From assembly GCA_036924085.1 (NCBI GenBank), contig JAVGWX010000013.1:44228675-44292674 (forward strand): 64,000 nucleotides of DNA. The letters are read 5' to 3'. Shown here piece by piece: positions 12,301-20,340 of this stretch (the first letter of the stretch is position 1; every line of letters begins with the position of its first letter). Under the pieces are notes generated by a model. The model was not told where the DNA came from and did not search any database. It worked only from the letters and a program-made list of their open reading frames with translations. The translations under genes and the position numbers were made by a program. Origin of the DNA: Ariolimax columbianus (Eukaryota > Mollusca > Gastropoda > Stylommatophora > Arionidae).

Positions 12301-15300
12301 TTCTTGGCCTTCAACCTTCCCTTCCAGTATTGTTTTCAATAAAGTATCGTGTCTTTATATATAACCAAAATATTTGACCTGCCTATTTTTTATGTCTGTC
12401 CAAATTTCTCTACCCCTGCCTACTCTCGTGTGGTTATTCTTCGTCGACCTGTATGTCTACAGGGGCAGATCCCTCTATGCAGGCACCCAGCTCCGGTATG
12501 GCCTGGGAGAAGCGTTTCCTGCTTAGCGGGCTAGGCTCGAGCAGCTTAATACTCCACTGCGTTGGGACAAGTACTTGCGGAGAGTGGTTAGCCAATGTGC
12601 GATTCCATCTTAATAGACTCAAACACTGGAGCAAATTAGACCCGCAGCCTATAAGGCTCTAAACAAACCACCTAACTATGGCTGGTGTTATGCCATGTCA
12701 CACAGTTAGTCGTAATGGTGCTATTCTTGTCTTTGTCATACACAAAATAGGGAGCAGTCGTTAGCGTAGCGCAGTCGTTAGCGTGCTGGCTTCGCATCTG
12801 AGTGGTCCTGGGTTCATTCCCCAGTTGAGGCGGTAATGTTTTTTCAGACCCAGCCTTAAATGGGTACCGATTCAGTCCTGGAAATACAAGCAGCGAGGGA
12901 GAGGAGATGGCTACCGCCATCATATAACCGAGCCTTTGAAATGTGAGGTCGCAAACATCTCACACCCCTATGGCAGTAATGCCGTGGGTTACTTTACTTT
13001 ACATACACAAAGATCCTGGTAGACCACTCTGGACCTCTCGTGAGGAAGTCGCTATTTGTTCATTGCTCCTTCCATCATACTTGGAAAAAATAAGAGATGA
13101 AAGTAGAATGAGAACTGAATGAGAGCGAGATAGATGGCCATGGCTATGTGAAGTAGAACAAGCCATATTTCCTACTAGGATGTCATCAGAATGGTCCCGG
13201 TCTGGCCAATTTGTGAATAAAGAGGGATCTCACTGGATCTCTCCAAATGTTAGTCTACCTTTGTAGGTTGGAGAGCCTTAAAGCCTACATGGGGTCTTTC
13301 CACACATAAGACGTAAGCTTTCCTTGTTGAGGTTGGGAAACTTTCACGCACCTATGATCCCTGACCTGCCTGAGAGAGGACATTGTAATTGAATCATCTT
13401 TCGAGGGGACGGTGTGGTTAAGTGGCACGGCTCACAAACCGAAGGTGCTGGGTTCGATCCCCATCACAGCACCGGCCGTTACCCCGGGGAAGCAAACCCT
13501 TAGAAAATGCAGGAGGAAGCAGGCCCTTGTATAAAATGCATGCTGAAGTTGGATGCACTGGGCCGACTGGGGCAAAATAAAAACACAGTGCAACACACAC
13601 CGCCTTGGGGATTAGAAAAAAAAGGCGAACGCAAAAAAAACAAATTCTTTCTGTACAACTCACTCTTTGCACAACTCACTCTTTGTATTCTACCATCACA
13701 CAACATTTCAAACACTTTTGAATAGTTCATTTCAGCTCCACAAACAAAAAATTATGTACCCATCGCAAGCGATGATGGCGGACATCATCAGACATTTTTT
13801 GTCTTTTTGATGTAACTTGCGCTGTATTTGGATTATAGTGAGGAAGAGGAGCTGGTCATCAAACTCACTTTGTGGTCCTGAACTACCAACAGTTTTCTTG
13901 CCGGGCACTCTGGCCCCACCTCTTTGAGACCAGGGTCGCTTGAAACCTGCGGGCCTCGAACCCACGTCGTTTCCGCTCATCGCTTTGAGGAGCGAGTGCC
14001 TTACCTCTCGACTCCAGCGACATACAGAGCAATTGGCCATACATGAGTGATGATTATTTTTTTCCTCAGTTCTATCTCGATATTCTGTTGGCAATGTCTA
14101 TTTTTCTGTGAAGACCTAATTTTGTCAATGCAATCCTTGTACTAATTTCCATCTCATCTCAGGCGTCCTCTGTGATGGGTTGCTACAAATATGTCAACTT
14201 CTGTACTTGTTCCATTACTTCTCCATTGATGATTCTTCTGCGCTCGTTCTCAATCTCCCGCTACCGAGCCCTGAACAGGGTTGTGCAAGTAGCAGGATGT
14301 AGTCTGGAGAACGGAAAGTGTTGTGTCCCTAGTTTACAGCTTGACTGCGATATTTACAACTTTCAGGTCCGGCACATCCATCTTCAGCAGGATTGATGAT
14401 TGTATTCATTATCATGTATTGCTTGTCTACGATTGCCATAGTCTTTATTATCGATGTTTATTTTTTTTAGCTGTGCTGTTTAATTTTCTTTCAACGCCTT
14501 ATACAATGTTGCCCACAATGAATTGTCCTCTGGTTATTGTCTTGGACAGTAGATTTTATGTTGACATATAACATTATTGTTGATATCTTTGCATGTTGTT
14601 TTTCTGTGTATGTTGTATAGACCTGTTAATGTTCCGACTTTCGTAACAGCCTATTTATTTGTTATTTCCTGCCACAGGATCAGATGTGGAGAAGCTCAGA
14701 GTCTGGCCTCACTGCTTACTCTCTGGCTCTTCTAAACAATGTCAGCTTCAATGTGGTAGAGTTTGCTAAGTCACAGGTAATATTAGCCATTTCAGTTAGG
14801 AATCTAACCCTTTACATTCTTTTCTCTTGAAACACGTTATTTCCATCCGAGCATGGAATTACTTCCCATCCTCTCACATTTTTTACTTAAGAGATTTTAA
14901 TATATTATTCTAATAACAAATAAAACTGAAAGATTGTATGTCTCAGAACAATGGTTAGTTTAAAAAAAAAATGTATTGGACTTTTTATGACGCTATGGGG
15001 CCGCTGTAGTCAAGAGGTTAAGCCGCGTGCCTCTGTCAGTGATGAACGGAAACGGTGGGCGATCGAATCCCGCAAGTTTCAAGCGAACCCTGGTCTCACG
15101 GAAGGTAAGACCAGAGTGCCTGCATCCAGAGTTACCGTCAGTCGTCAAGGCCAATAGTCTTGCCACTGATCCAAGGTAACGCAGGATAAGAGTGAGATTG
15201 ATTGATTTTGCAAAGCTAAAATAAATTCTGAGGAGCACCTGACATACCTCGAGAACAGTCCTGTATCTGTAAGTTCCGCAGTGTTTCAGTTTTGTAAAAG

Positions 15301-17200
15301 GGTATTGGACATGTTTCTCTTAGAGCAATGCGGAGTTGGGCACCCCCAGCACAGTGCTGAGTTGGTACTGAAGTTTCAGCGAACCACGGAGCCCAGAGAG
15401 TCCCTCTTCCGTCAGCTCCACAATGATTCAGTTTTAACAACAGGACACAAGACACTCATTGCAATGTCGAGGTATCTGGAGCAAGATGAACCAGCTCATT
15501 GCACCAGCTGACTGACAGATTCTCGATACGGTTAACAGTCAAATCCTGCGATGATACAACAAAATGTGGTCTCGCTCACTTTCTGGTGGTATGGCTTTTG
15601 GCAAGTTCCACACTTATTTTGCCATAAGAGACACAGAAAACCAAACACTGGAAGCACGTCACACGATTTTATCCATAATAAATTTTTTTTTAAAGTAAAG
15701 ATCCTGTCTATACTCGTGCGCCATATTGGGAATATGGCGTTAGGCCAATATTTTCTGGACAAACAGCACACTAGAGGTGATGTGATCAGCATCACGCAGG
15801 TCACTTTTACTTTCCAGACTTGCTCCGGCAGTCAATTCTTTAGGCTGTGTTGACCTGGGGCAATTGAAAAATATCCGGCACCACTTCGAGATTGATTCTT
15901 GATAGCTCGGCTGGGCCATCAGTGCACTGACCACAGCGCTACTATGGCTTATCAGGTTATCCCGTAACCTGTGAGGTCGTTGGAGCACACTTGAAGACAT
16001 CCTCGCACCACCCTTCTCTCTCAGCTGCCTGTGCCTCTTCTGGTCGGAGATTGGTCCATTTTTTTATGTTGTCTTCCCACCTCTTTTTGGGACGGCCTCT
16101 TCGTCGTCTGCCTTGCACCTTCCCGTGGAGGATTGTATTTGCAAGACCATTTGATCTCAATATGTGACCGTACCAAGCGAGTTTCCTTCTTTATGGCTTA
16201 TACACCATATAAACGATTTTCAAAAGTTGAGCATCTGGTGGAGCGGTTTGGATACCGGCATTATGACCAGGTGACACTCCAGCATGTGTATGAGTGAAGT
16301 AAGAAGTTTCAAAACGGCATGAGTTTTGTGCCTGATCCTGTCGTGAACAATCTGCCACAGAACTCACACCGTTTCGGAACGTCTTAAACTACTCAAACAC
16401 TTGTAGGAGTTCAATGCATGCATCCCTTCATTTCTATAGGTTTCACCCTTTTGCCGCTATGATAATGGATAACAGAAAGTTGCTTCTCTTTGGTCCATGG
16501 TCAATAGTGGGGACGGCCATCTTTTAACTGCAATAATGATGTCATATTGTTCGACTGCACCGTTATGGCACATGCAAGACATCTGGACATCCTTAGCAAC
16601 CATATTAACAAGTTACAATACAAAGGCATGGTTTTTCAAATTTCTATCCCACTTTTAAGGTCTTCATTTGAGGCCTTGTATAAGTATGCCCCACCACTGT
16701 TGTTGTTTAATGCTCAAAATGAGTAAGTTTACTCTTTCATGGGTCCTGATAAGGACATTAACTGGCGGGCTGCAGAAACGTTCCTGAGCATGCTGATGAA
16801 GGTGGGCTAGAGTACTCCAGGCTGTTGTGCTATGCCTGGCTTCATCTGTGTGTTGCACACTACTACAAGGATTACATCGATCCACATCTTGTCAGCCAGA
16901 CTGCCTTGAAAACAGCCTGCTTCCAGGAAACGCTACATGGAAGAGAGGTGAAATCTTGGGTCAGTGTATTGATAATGGCCCCGGCGCGACATCTTGGTCA
17001 GTATGTTGGGTCTGACCGGATTAGTGTTCCTGTGCAAACCTGTGAAAGAGTTAACACATAATCTGTGACTTTGACAGGTGGAATGGATGAGCGACAAGGT
17101 CATGAGATCTTTTGAAGATAACAGAAACAACCCTTTCCTTCTGAAGCATGTCCGGCTCTGCCATAATCTGGCCGAACTTGCTCGAGTTCCTGAACCCAAG
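246..17200 (+). CDS. CPSF2: CPSF2 (CPSF100), N-terminal 324 codons in eight exons; 3' part of gene not found
   Basis: Cleavage and polyadenylation specificity factor subunit 2 is the inactive partner of the CPSF73 endonuclease in the nuclear complex that cleaves pre-mRNA 3' ends; it also acts in histone pre-mRNA processing. Exons 246-394, 2431-2590, 3921-4026, 6227-6356, 8321-8436, 10932-11020, 14678-14776 and 17078-17200 total 972 nt and join without frame break into 324 residues that follow vertebrate CPSF2 closely from MTSIIKL onward. Residues 1-200 are the metallo-beta-lactamase fold; the beta-CASP domain starts near 231 ([18 protein letters not shown]). The metal-binding HxHxDH signature is replaced by YPDHLH (62-67), as expected for this non-catalytic paralogue, while AGHMIGGT (151-158) and the Asp at 175 are retained. 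All borders are GT/AG. The expected continuation (rest of beta-CASP and C-terminal domain, about 450 residues) was not seen downstream. Confidence 0.95.
1085..1465 (+). repeat. Dispersed repeat R4, near full-length copy
   Basis: The segment from the CCGGGTTCTTTGTG side to CATCTGCCCCTATAG recurs in inverted orientation at 10575-10765, 12440-13050 and 27130-27480. It has no coding potential. No tRNA-like boxes were recognised, so its class is unknown. Confidence 0.75.
1540..2100. other. Unexplained intron 1 segment with overlapping short ORFs
   Basis: The base composition is more balanced than its surroundings and minus-strand frames stay open for 79-110 codons (for example the frame containing [20 protein letters not shown]). 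No domain is recognisable and no second copy was noticed in this window. It could be a fragment of an unknown mobile element. Confidence 0.3.
2431..2590 (+). CDS. CPSF2: CPSF2 coding exon 2
   Basis: Residues 50 (split) to 103, from [15 protein letters not shown] to [13 protein letters not shown]. The acceptor is TGCAG|G at 2430 and the donor is CAA|GTAAGT at 2591. It carries the degenerate metal-site motif [12 protein letters not shown]. It ends in phase 0. Confidence 0.95.
2641..3139. other. Intron 2 sequence without recognised features
   Basis: AT-rich intronic DNA. I see no exon, RNA gene or repeat family here. Confidence 0.5.
3170..3290 (+). mobile_element. LINE 3'-end fragment
   Basis: The plus strand reads [14 protein letters not shown], which resembles the RDxxKWR motif near the C-terminus of many non-LTR retrotransposon proteins. 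It is followed by CAGTCTTAGGACTGATCAACC, wording that recurs near 32880-33000. Very short, so the family is uncertain. Confidence 0.4.
3350..3630 (-). mobile_element. tRNA-derived SINE, family R6
   Basis: Read on the minus strand it begins with a degraded tRNA-like head (GTCAAGAGGTAAGGCAC) and continues into a body shared with 13740-14035, 15000-15190 and 62700-62830. Diverged copy. Confidence 0.65.
3921..4026 (+). CDS. CPSF2: CPSF2 coding exon 3
   Basis: Residues 104-138 plus one base of Gly139: [20 protein letters not shown] then [15 protein letters not shown]. The acceptor is TTTCAAG|TCT and the donor is AAAG|GTATGT. It aligns with the vertebrate segment between the first motif and the AGH motif. 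Phase is 1 at its end. Confidence 0.93.
4137..4459 (-). mobile_element. R1 retroposon copy with internal tandem expansion
   Basis: Shares the GCTACCAAGCCCTG block, the GTAGCAGGATGTAGTCC block and the distal CTTGATCCC end with at least ten other copies in the window. Sense is taken as minus because the end kept in most copies then reads GAGAACGAACG. An internal repeat is expanded at 4316-4430. Confidence 0.75.
4316..4430. repeat. Four-copy tandem repeat inside R1
   Basis: About four units of roughly 27 bp containing CCTGACGCTAGCAGTCAGC. Single-copy R1 elements carry this motif once, so the expansion happened within this insertion. Confidence 0.8.
4690..5500 (+). mobile_element. LINE reverse transcriptase relic split by R1
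   Basis: Before the R1 insertion the plus strand reads [19 protein letters not shown], the segment after the RT domain in many LINEs. After it the reading resumes as [20 protein letters not shown]. The two halves join at a 15-bp target duplication. Heavily decayed. Confidence 0.6.
5060..5407 (-). mobile_element. R1 retroposon, full-length, with target-site duplication
   Basis: A complete copy from GTTCTCAATCTCCCG to CTTGATCCC. It is flanked by the direct repeat AAATCCACTGGTATG at 5039-5053 and 5408-5422, a perfect 15 bp, as left by target-primed retrotransposition. The host sequence is a LINE relic. Confidence 0.85.
5505..5880. repeat. Two-copy diverged direct repeat
   Basis: A block of about 200-240 bp occurs twice: CCTGATCCTGCACATGG...AAGGGTGGGAAAA at about 5530 and AGATCCTGTGCCAAGGGTGG at about 5765, each followed by CACACA-GA, a TTC-GGGGT segment and TCAAAACTATACA. 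The copies differ considerably, so the duplication is old. It is possibly LINE 3' sequence. Confidence 0.6.
5911..6038 (+). mobile_element. R1 retroposon, 5'-truncated
   Basis: Carries only the GGTGCAAATATCGCAGTC to TTGAGAACGAACG end and is followed by an A/G-rich tail (AAAAATAAGAAGAAAATAA). A constant 3' end with a missing 5' part is the usual mark of truncated retroposons. Confidence 0.75.
6227..6356 (+). CDS. CPSF2: CPSF2 coding exon 4
   Basis: Residues 139-181 plus two bases of Arg182: [20 protein letters not shown], then [20 protein letters not shown] and KKE. The acceptor is TATTCCAG|GC and the donor is ACG|GTGAGG. It includes the retained His153 of the AGH motif and Asp175, which occupy metal-ligand positions in catalytic relatives. 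Confidence 0.95.
6577..7140. repeat. 44-bp minisatellite made of the R2 head
   Basis: About 12 units of GGGGAGAGGAGGCTAACGTC plus TGGTTAGGGGAAACATACTG and ATAA. The first five or six are nearly identical and the last ones diverge toward the R2 body, which suggests expansion from the distal side. Confidence 0.9.
6577..7375 (+). mobile_element. R2 SINE-like copy with amplified head
   Basis: The body from about 7140 (CATCTCATTTCCACGC...CACTTAACACCC) matches R2 copies at 41205, 44775, 48705 and 50945. Its head, GACTAACGTCTGG...AAACATACTGATAA, is repeated many times in front of the body. Confidence 0.7.
7400..7605. repeat. Roughly 50-bp tandem repeat, four to five copies
   Basis: The unit contains GGTGTTAGGCCCATATT and TTTTGTAACCAACGGCACAT. 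A related single copy is at about 15718-15765 (GGAATATGGCGTTAGGCC), so the unit belongs to a dispersed repeat. Confidence 0.8.
7925..8192 (-). mobile_element. R2 SINE-like copy
   Basis: The inverted R2 body: TGCTGATAAAAGTGGACC at one end and GACCAGAAGTTAGTCTTCC at the other. It lies just before exon 5 of CPSF2 in intron 4. Confidence 0.75.
8321..8436 (+). CDS. CPSF2: CPSF2 coding exon 5
   Basis: Residues 182 (split) to 220 plus one base of Thr221: [20 protein letters not shown] then [18 protein letters not shown]. The acceptor is CCCACTAG|G and the donor is ATGA|GTATGT. It aligns with the end of the beta-lactamase part; an Asp (VLITD) stands where catalytic paralogues have a Glu motif. Confidence 0.95.
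8470..8640 (-). mobile_element. CR1-like LINE 3' fragment
   Basis: Contains AACGTCTTTGTACTGGTTTAG and TATTTCCTAATATCTAATCTG, matching the larger copy at 8800-9365, but the middle is deleted. Lies right after exon 5. Confidence 0.6.
8800..9365 (-). mobile_element. CR1-like LINE, 5'-truncated
   Basis: The minus strand encodes [36 protein letters not shown] and [20 protein letters not shown], followed by [10 protein letters not shown]. This is the conserved C-terminal part of CR1/L2-type reverse transcriptase proteins (after the RT palm). The 3' untranslated part lies toward 8800. Confidence 0.85.
9366..10070. other. Intron 5 sequence without recognised features
   Basis: Plus-strand frames are open for about 107 codons at 9543 but show no recognisable domain. 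No repeat family identified. Confidence 0.4.
10075..10335 (-). mobile_element. LINE C-terminal fragment
   Basis: The minus strand reads [20 protein letters not shown] then [20 protein letters not shown]. The W-I-G-x-x-L-R and G-K-R-x-x-G-R-P motifs are typical of the region after the RT domain in many animal non-LTR elements. Confidence 0.75.
10490..10575 (+). mobile_element. Short LINE C-terminal fragment
   Basis: The plus strand reads [18 protein letters not shown], resembling the R-W-x-G-H-V-x-R-M motif after the RT domain. Too short for a family call. Confidence 0.45.
10575..10765 (-). repeat. Dispersed repeat R4, partial
   Basis: Inverted match to 1085-1465 through TAACAAACCACCTAACCATGG and GGTGCTATTCTTGTCCTTG. 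One end is missing. Confidence 0.7.
10932..11020 (+). CDS. CPSF2: CPSF2 coding exon 6
   Basis: Residues 221 (split) to 250: [20 protein letters not shown] then RMLELAQLM. The acceptor is TTTCCAG|CT and the donor is ATG|GTGTGT. It forms the start of the beta-CASP domain and ends in phase 0. Confidence 0.94.
11270..11340 (+). mobile_element. Diverged R1 fragment
   Basis: AGCTGAAATCGGACGTGTCA followed by GGCCTAAAGG and TGTATAAACTAC resembles the sense strand of R1 with about 20 percent differences. It directly precedes a LINE relic. Confidence 0.45.
11345..12118 (-). mobile_element. RTE-like LINE, RT C-terminal part
   Basis: Minus-strand frames read [20 protein letters not shown], then [12 protein letters not shown] and [20 protein letters not shown], and farther along [17 protein letters not shown]. 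This is the RT thumb and tail of a non-LTR element with several frame breaks. It interrupts CPSF2 intron 6. Confidence 0.85.
12120..12440 (-). mobile_element. Second LINE C-terminal fragment
   Basis: The minus strand reads [16 protein letters not shown] and, farther along, GGPL followed by a stop and [14 protein letters not shown]. The D/SNIKxWT motif and terminal pattern match the relics at 15960-16190 and 39290-39840. Confidence 0.6.
12440..13050 (-). repeat. Dispersed repeat R4 interrupted by a SINE
   Basis: Inverted R4 from CTGTATGTCTACAGGGGCAG to TGTCATACACAAA, then the R3 SINE, then the R4 remainder (AGATCCTGGTAGACCACTC). The interruption duplicates CATACACAAA. Confidence 0.8.
12747..13001 (+). 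mobile_element. tRNA-derived SINE R3 with perfect target duplication
   Basis: The head has an A box (TAGCGCAGTCGTTAGCG) and a B box (GGGTTCATTCCC), followed by a GAGGCGGTAATG body ending in TTACTTTACTTTA. Flanked by CATACACAAA at 12737-12746 and 13002-13011. Two more copies lie at 47797 and 57993. The head also carries a short duplication of the CGTTAGCG motif. Confidence 0.9.
13404..13640 (+). mobile_element. tRNA-derived SINE R5
   Basis: A-box-like TGGTTAAGTGGCACGG and B box GGGTTCGATCCCC are followed by a body with GGAGGAAGCAGGCCCTTG and an end GGCGAACGCAAAAAAAA. Inverted copies are at 18410, 26804 and 43543. Confidence 0.88.
13740..14035 (-). mobile_element. tRNA-derived SINE R6
   Basis: On the minus strand the tRNA-like head reads GTCGAGAGGTAAGGCACTCG, then CGGAAACGACGTGGGTTCGA (B box), and a body that ends near CATCGCTTGCGATGGGTAC. 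It is the best preserved R6 copy. Confidence 0.8.
14040..14170 (-). mobile_element. LINE RT fragment
   Basis: The minus strand reads [20 protein letters not shown] followed by a run with stops. The ETEIRTRIA motif also appears in the relics at 23600 and 50090, so they share a family. Confidence 0.6.
14240..14391 (-). mobile_element. R1 retroposon, 5'-truncated
   Basis: From GTTCTCAATCTCCCGCTACC to TCCATCTTCAGCAG; the distal half of R1 is absent. It ends about 290 bp before CPSF2 exon 7. Confidence 0.75.
14678..14776 (+). CDS. CPSF2: CPSF2 coding exon 7
   Basis: Residues 251-283: [20 protein letters not shown] then [13 protein letters not shown]. The acceptor is CCACAG|GAT and the donor is CAG|GTAATA. 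It is exactly 33 codons, phase 0 on both sides, and aligns with the vertebrate DQIWR-to-EFSKSQ segment. Confidence 0.95.
15000..15190 (+). mobile_element. tRNA-derived SINE R6
   Basis: Head CGCTGTAGTCAAGAGGTTAA with an A-box-like core and B-box-like GATCGAATCCCGC, then the R6 body (CCAGAGTGCCTGCATCC). Shorter than the copies at 3350 and 13740. Confidence 0.8.
15191..15955. other. Intron 7 sequence, mostly unrecognised
   Basis: Contains a single relative of the 7400-7605 tandem unit near 15718-15765. No exon or other repeat family was recognised. Confidence 0.4.
15960..16190 (-). mobile_element. RTE-like LINE C-terminal fragment
   Basis: One open minus-strand frame reads [38 protein letters not shown] and a [10 protein letters not shown] end. 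[16 protein letters not shown] is a hallmark of the region after the RT domain. Confidence 0.85.
16703..17030 (-). mobile_element. R2 SINE-like copy
   Basis: Inverted full R2 copy: TAATGCTCAAAATGAGTAAG at one end and TTGGTCAGTATGTTGGG at the other. It ends 48 bp before CPSF2 exon 8. Confidence 0.8.
17078..17200 (+). CDS. CPSF2: CPSF2 coding exon 8, last exon seen
   Basis: Residues 284-324: [20 protein letters not shown] then [21 protein letters not shown]. The acceptor is TTGACAG|GTG and the donor is AAG|GTAAGA. The donor is a good consensus, so splicing should continue. The family continues with a VVLAS-type strand, for which no exon was found in the rest of the window. Confidence 0.95.
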
Positions 17201-17234
17201 GTAAGAAAATTTTCTTTATCTATTCTGCGATACT

Positions 17235-17420
17235 GCATTGTTTAAAAGAAAATGCAGATGAGTTGGACATGTGGTGCATATGCCGGATAGCAGATGGTCA
17301 CAAAAGGTGATGTTTTGGTGGCCCTGAAACCTTAACCATCCACTCGGACGTCCACCAATAAGATGGGAGAGATGGCCTCAGTACAACCCTTTGTCCAGCA
17401 TGGTACTCTAGAGCAAAAGA
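17235..17420 (+). mobile_element. LINE C-terminal fragment
   Basis: The plus strand reads GHVVHMPDSRWSQKVMFWWP and then NHPLGRPPIRWERWPQYN. The H-V-x-x-M-x-D-S-R and G-R-P-x-x-R-W motifs identify a non-LTR tail. It sits at the start of the open-ended CPSF2 intron 8. Confidence 0.65.
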
Positions 17421-17481
17421 ACGTAATGAGTTAATCAAGATTTGGATAACTGGGTGCTCTTTTGCAAGATTCTTCATCTTT

Positions 17482-17706
17482 ATTTGTTCTTAAACTCCCG
17501 CTACCAAGCCCTGAAAAGGGCTTTGCAAGTAGCAGGATATAATCCGGCGAACTGAATGCGCTCTGTCGTAGTTTACAGTAGTCTTCTGTCTTCGATCCCT
17601 TCTCCTTAGCCAGTCTGTCCTTTTGCAGAATGTTATCCAGGATCACCACGCGGAGGTGGAGAATGGTCTTGACGGTTCTGGGTTGCTGGCCATGATGCTA
17701 GCAGGC
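17482..17706 (-). mobile_element. R1 retroposon with internal deletion
   Basis: Both conserved blocks are present (AAACTCCCGCTACCAAGCC and TGTTATCCAGGATCACCACG), but the middle block around GATATTTGCACC is missing. Confidence 0.75.
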
Positions 17707-17899
17707 AGCTTCTTTGCCAGATTGAATACCAGAATTACTTGGAATTTTGATATTCAAACTGGCATGTTAATGTCTGTTGCCAGGTAACCAAAGACTATTG
17801 GTAGTAGGTATTTTAAACTTCTTGTGGTTTACTAGGCCTAGGGAAAGGTACAAGTAATTTGAGTACATTTTTAACTAGAATTTTTTATTTTGTTCGGGC

Positions 17900-18092
17900 A
17901 GCGGCCGTTAAGCCTACTTTTGTCGATTTCCAACTGCCAAGAAATTTGATATGTTCCTGACACTGAACACGGGTGACCGATCTCACTACGTTGAGATCGC
18001 AGGGATTTTAACCCTAAGATCCACGTGAAAGATTGCCGGCCTCCTCTGTGAGTGAAACCCGAGGCGGGCACCTTACCTCGAGACCAGAACTA
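17900..18092 (-). mobile_element. tRNA-derived SINE R7
   Basis: On the minus strand the head reads GGTCTCGAGGTAAGGTGCCC with a B-box-like AGGGTTAAAATCCC, and the tail ends CTTAACGGCCGCTGCCCG. The same tail is found at 47262-47490. Confidence 0.65.
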
Positions 18093-18409
18093 CAGATACT
18101 AGTTTTCTTTTCTTTTTTTTTTATGTTCTTTTTTCCCCCCATTGTAACCGATAGTTTTTAATGAAACTATACTCACATTTCTGTCCACTTGTGCCGTTTA
18201 ACAACTTTTCACTTATGCTGACAATGCGTCAATTAATCCTTTATTTAAATATCCCTTTATATGCTCATTTCTCTTTTGTGATGTGCTCATCTCTTCTTCC
18301 TTGATGTGTTTTATATGTGTATTTTCCGTTCGCGATGAAGACGTTTTGGTCGATGTGCATGTTTTGCTCTTGTTTCTGTGTTCCAGTGCAGGATATTTTT
18401 TTTTAAATT

Positions 18410-18660
18410 TTTTTTTTATTTTGCGTTCGCCTTATTTTCTCTAATCCCCAAGGCGGTGTGCGTTGCACTGTGGTTTTTATTTTGCGCCTGTCGGCCCAAT
18501 GCATCCGACTTCAGCATGCATTTTATGTAAGGGTCTGCTTCCTCCTGCATTGTCTAAGGGTTTGCTTCCCCGGGGTAACGGCAGGTGCTGTGATGGGGAT
18601 CGAACCCAGCACCTTCGGATTGTGAGCCGTGCCACTTATCCACTAGGCCACGCCGTCCCC
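18410..18660 (-). mobile_element. tRNA-derived SINE R5
   Basis: Inverted R5 copy with a T-rich run on its left (the A-rich 3' tail) and the inverted B box GGGATCGAACCCAGC on the right. Confidence 0.85.
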
Positions 18661-18849
18661 TCAGTGCAGGATATGAACCATACCCATTTTTGTTTTTATA
18701 CACTTCTATTGTAATCCACAGTCCCACCTTATCGGTCTAACCTTATTTTTAGTTACATTTTGGAAGCTGAAGTTGTCTTTCTTTAGCCAAGTGTAGCATC
18801 TGGCGTTGTAACCCCTGTTGTTAGGGGATATTTGTTCTGCTCTGTTAAG

Positions 18850-19450
18850 AATCGATATCACTGCACTCTGGATTTACCTATAGAGGCTCAATCCATCTCA
18901 GCAAATGGTAAAGGATGTATGTTCACACCCCTTCGTTGGGTCAGATGCCCATCTCAGCTGGACTCGTGAATGATCTCAAAACTTTTGGTCATGTGCATTG
19001 CTGGTCCACGGACTGCAGTGTCTTCGTCCAAAAGGTGTTTCTTGATCGACTTCTAAATGTTGCCTCTATCCATTCCCAATGTCCTTGATGTAGATGCCGC
19101 CAAGGCCAGAATATCAACCCTGTCATTCCCCCAAACCCCGGCATGGCCAATAATGTAGATGCACATAAGTTCCTGAAGGTTCAAGGTCTCTATGTCTACT
19201 ATCCACTCATGCTACAGCCAGCCTTTCTCTATCTTACACACCAAGTATTGAGAGTCAGAGGCGATTTCATAAAAAAGGTCCCAGAAAGCCACCTCAGAGC
19301 CGGTCGCTGCCTCGATCTTCATTCTGATACTGGACATTGTTGTCAAGTATTCACCGCTCCTCTCATCAACATCCCTGCCTCTCACTCTAACAGAGAAACC
19401 CCAAACAGCTTTCTTACTGCATGGCCTAGATCCATTATTGCAAATTTAAA
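18850..19450 (-). mobile_element. LINE RNase H domain relic
   Basis: Minus-strand frames read IEKGWL, then a stop and HEWIVDIE, and after a frame change GVWGNDRVDILALAASTSRT followed by LGMDRGNI. H-A-G-x-x-G-N-D-x-x-D-x-L-A is the C-terminal motif of LINE RNase H. Several frame breaks. Confidence 0.65.
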
Positions 19451-19519
19451 GAAAATTATGTGACATCCAAGAATATATTAGACAAAGCTTTCTTAAGAGA
19501 TAGTCTTGCCATACCCTCA

Positions 19520-19670
19520 AGTGTCATCATCATCATGTAGCATGTCCTTTGTAGAACGTCACTCCCATCACAGACTGTCTGAAAGAAACTCGTTCTCTTG
19601 CCAAAACTCCAGCCTCCGCCACAGTCATTCTCAGGCATTCCTGAATATCTTGGATATCCCTGAAGTGTAG
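19520..19670 (-). mobile_element. LINE 3' fragment
   Basis: Matches the 3' end of the element at 24116-25330: CATGTAGCATGTCCTTTGTA, CCAGCCTCCGCCACAGTCAT and AGGCATTCCTGAATATCTTG. Confidence 0.75.
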
Positions 19671-19784
19671 AGGTCAGAAAAGACCAAAATACAACAGGTG
19701 AGATAAAAAAAACACCAAAATGTCAGAAAGAAGGAAATTATATTTGTATCCATTCAAATAATTAGTTCAGTTCACCCCTCCCGT

Positions 19785-20060
19785 GACCTCTTGAGATTGT
19801 TGTGGCACCCCTGCTGACGTTTTCACAACGCTGCATCATCCCTTTTTGTCTTGCGGTTGCTTTTTGTGACTTCTCGAGTTGTAGGTTAGTCCATTCATGG
19901 ATGTTGTCTTACCATCGTTTTCTCGGACATCCTTGCCATCACTAGGCCTGTACTGTGCCTTGTAGTATGGTATTTGCAAGTCCATTGGACCTTGAGACGT
20001 GGCCGTACCAAGTCAGCTGTCGCCTTTTGATCATTGTGAGAAGGTCGTTGCACAGTCCAT
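19785..20060 (-). mobile_element. RTE-like LINE C-terminal fragment
   Basis: The minus strand reads GPMDLQIPYYKAQYRPSDGK in one frame and [18 protein letters not shown] in another. It resembles 15960-16190 but has frameshifts. Its 3' end (CACCCCTGCTGACGTTTTCA) recurs at 21545-21640. Confidence 0.7.
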
Positions 20061-20140
20061 TTGAATTTTCGATTCTACGTTGTACTTCATCAATTCTAAT
20101 AATAGCTCATTTGATGTTATTGTTACAAAAACATTTTTTA

Positions 20141-20340
20141 TGCCGAATTCGGCAGGCATTTTTTGGGTACCGGGATAGCCTTCTCATTAGCCAATCTGCT
20201 CTGTTGCAGTCTGTTATTCAAGACCAATGTGTGGAGGTGTAGAAGGGTCTTGGAAGCTTTGGTTCGTTGGCCCTGATGCTAACAATCAGCTTTGGGTTGC
20301 TGACTACTGCAGCTCATGCACTGCTCAGCATCTTGATCCA
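20141..20340 (-). mobile_element. R1 retroposon, distal half only
   Basis: Holds only the GGCAGGCATTTTTTGGG to CATCTTGATCCA half. It lacks the end kept in most copies, so it was cut after insertion or inserted differently. Confidence 0.65.

Noticed and set aside
12752..12830. Genuine tRNA gene at the R3 head
   Set aside because: A and B boxes are present but the acceptor stem does not pair, and the same body follows in three copies, so it is a SINE head.
17201..17420. Candidate CPSF2 exon 9 directly after exon 8
   Set aside because: The readable codons (VVHMPDSRWSQK...GRPPIRW) match LINE tails, not the CPSF2 continuation, and no acceptor fits.
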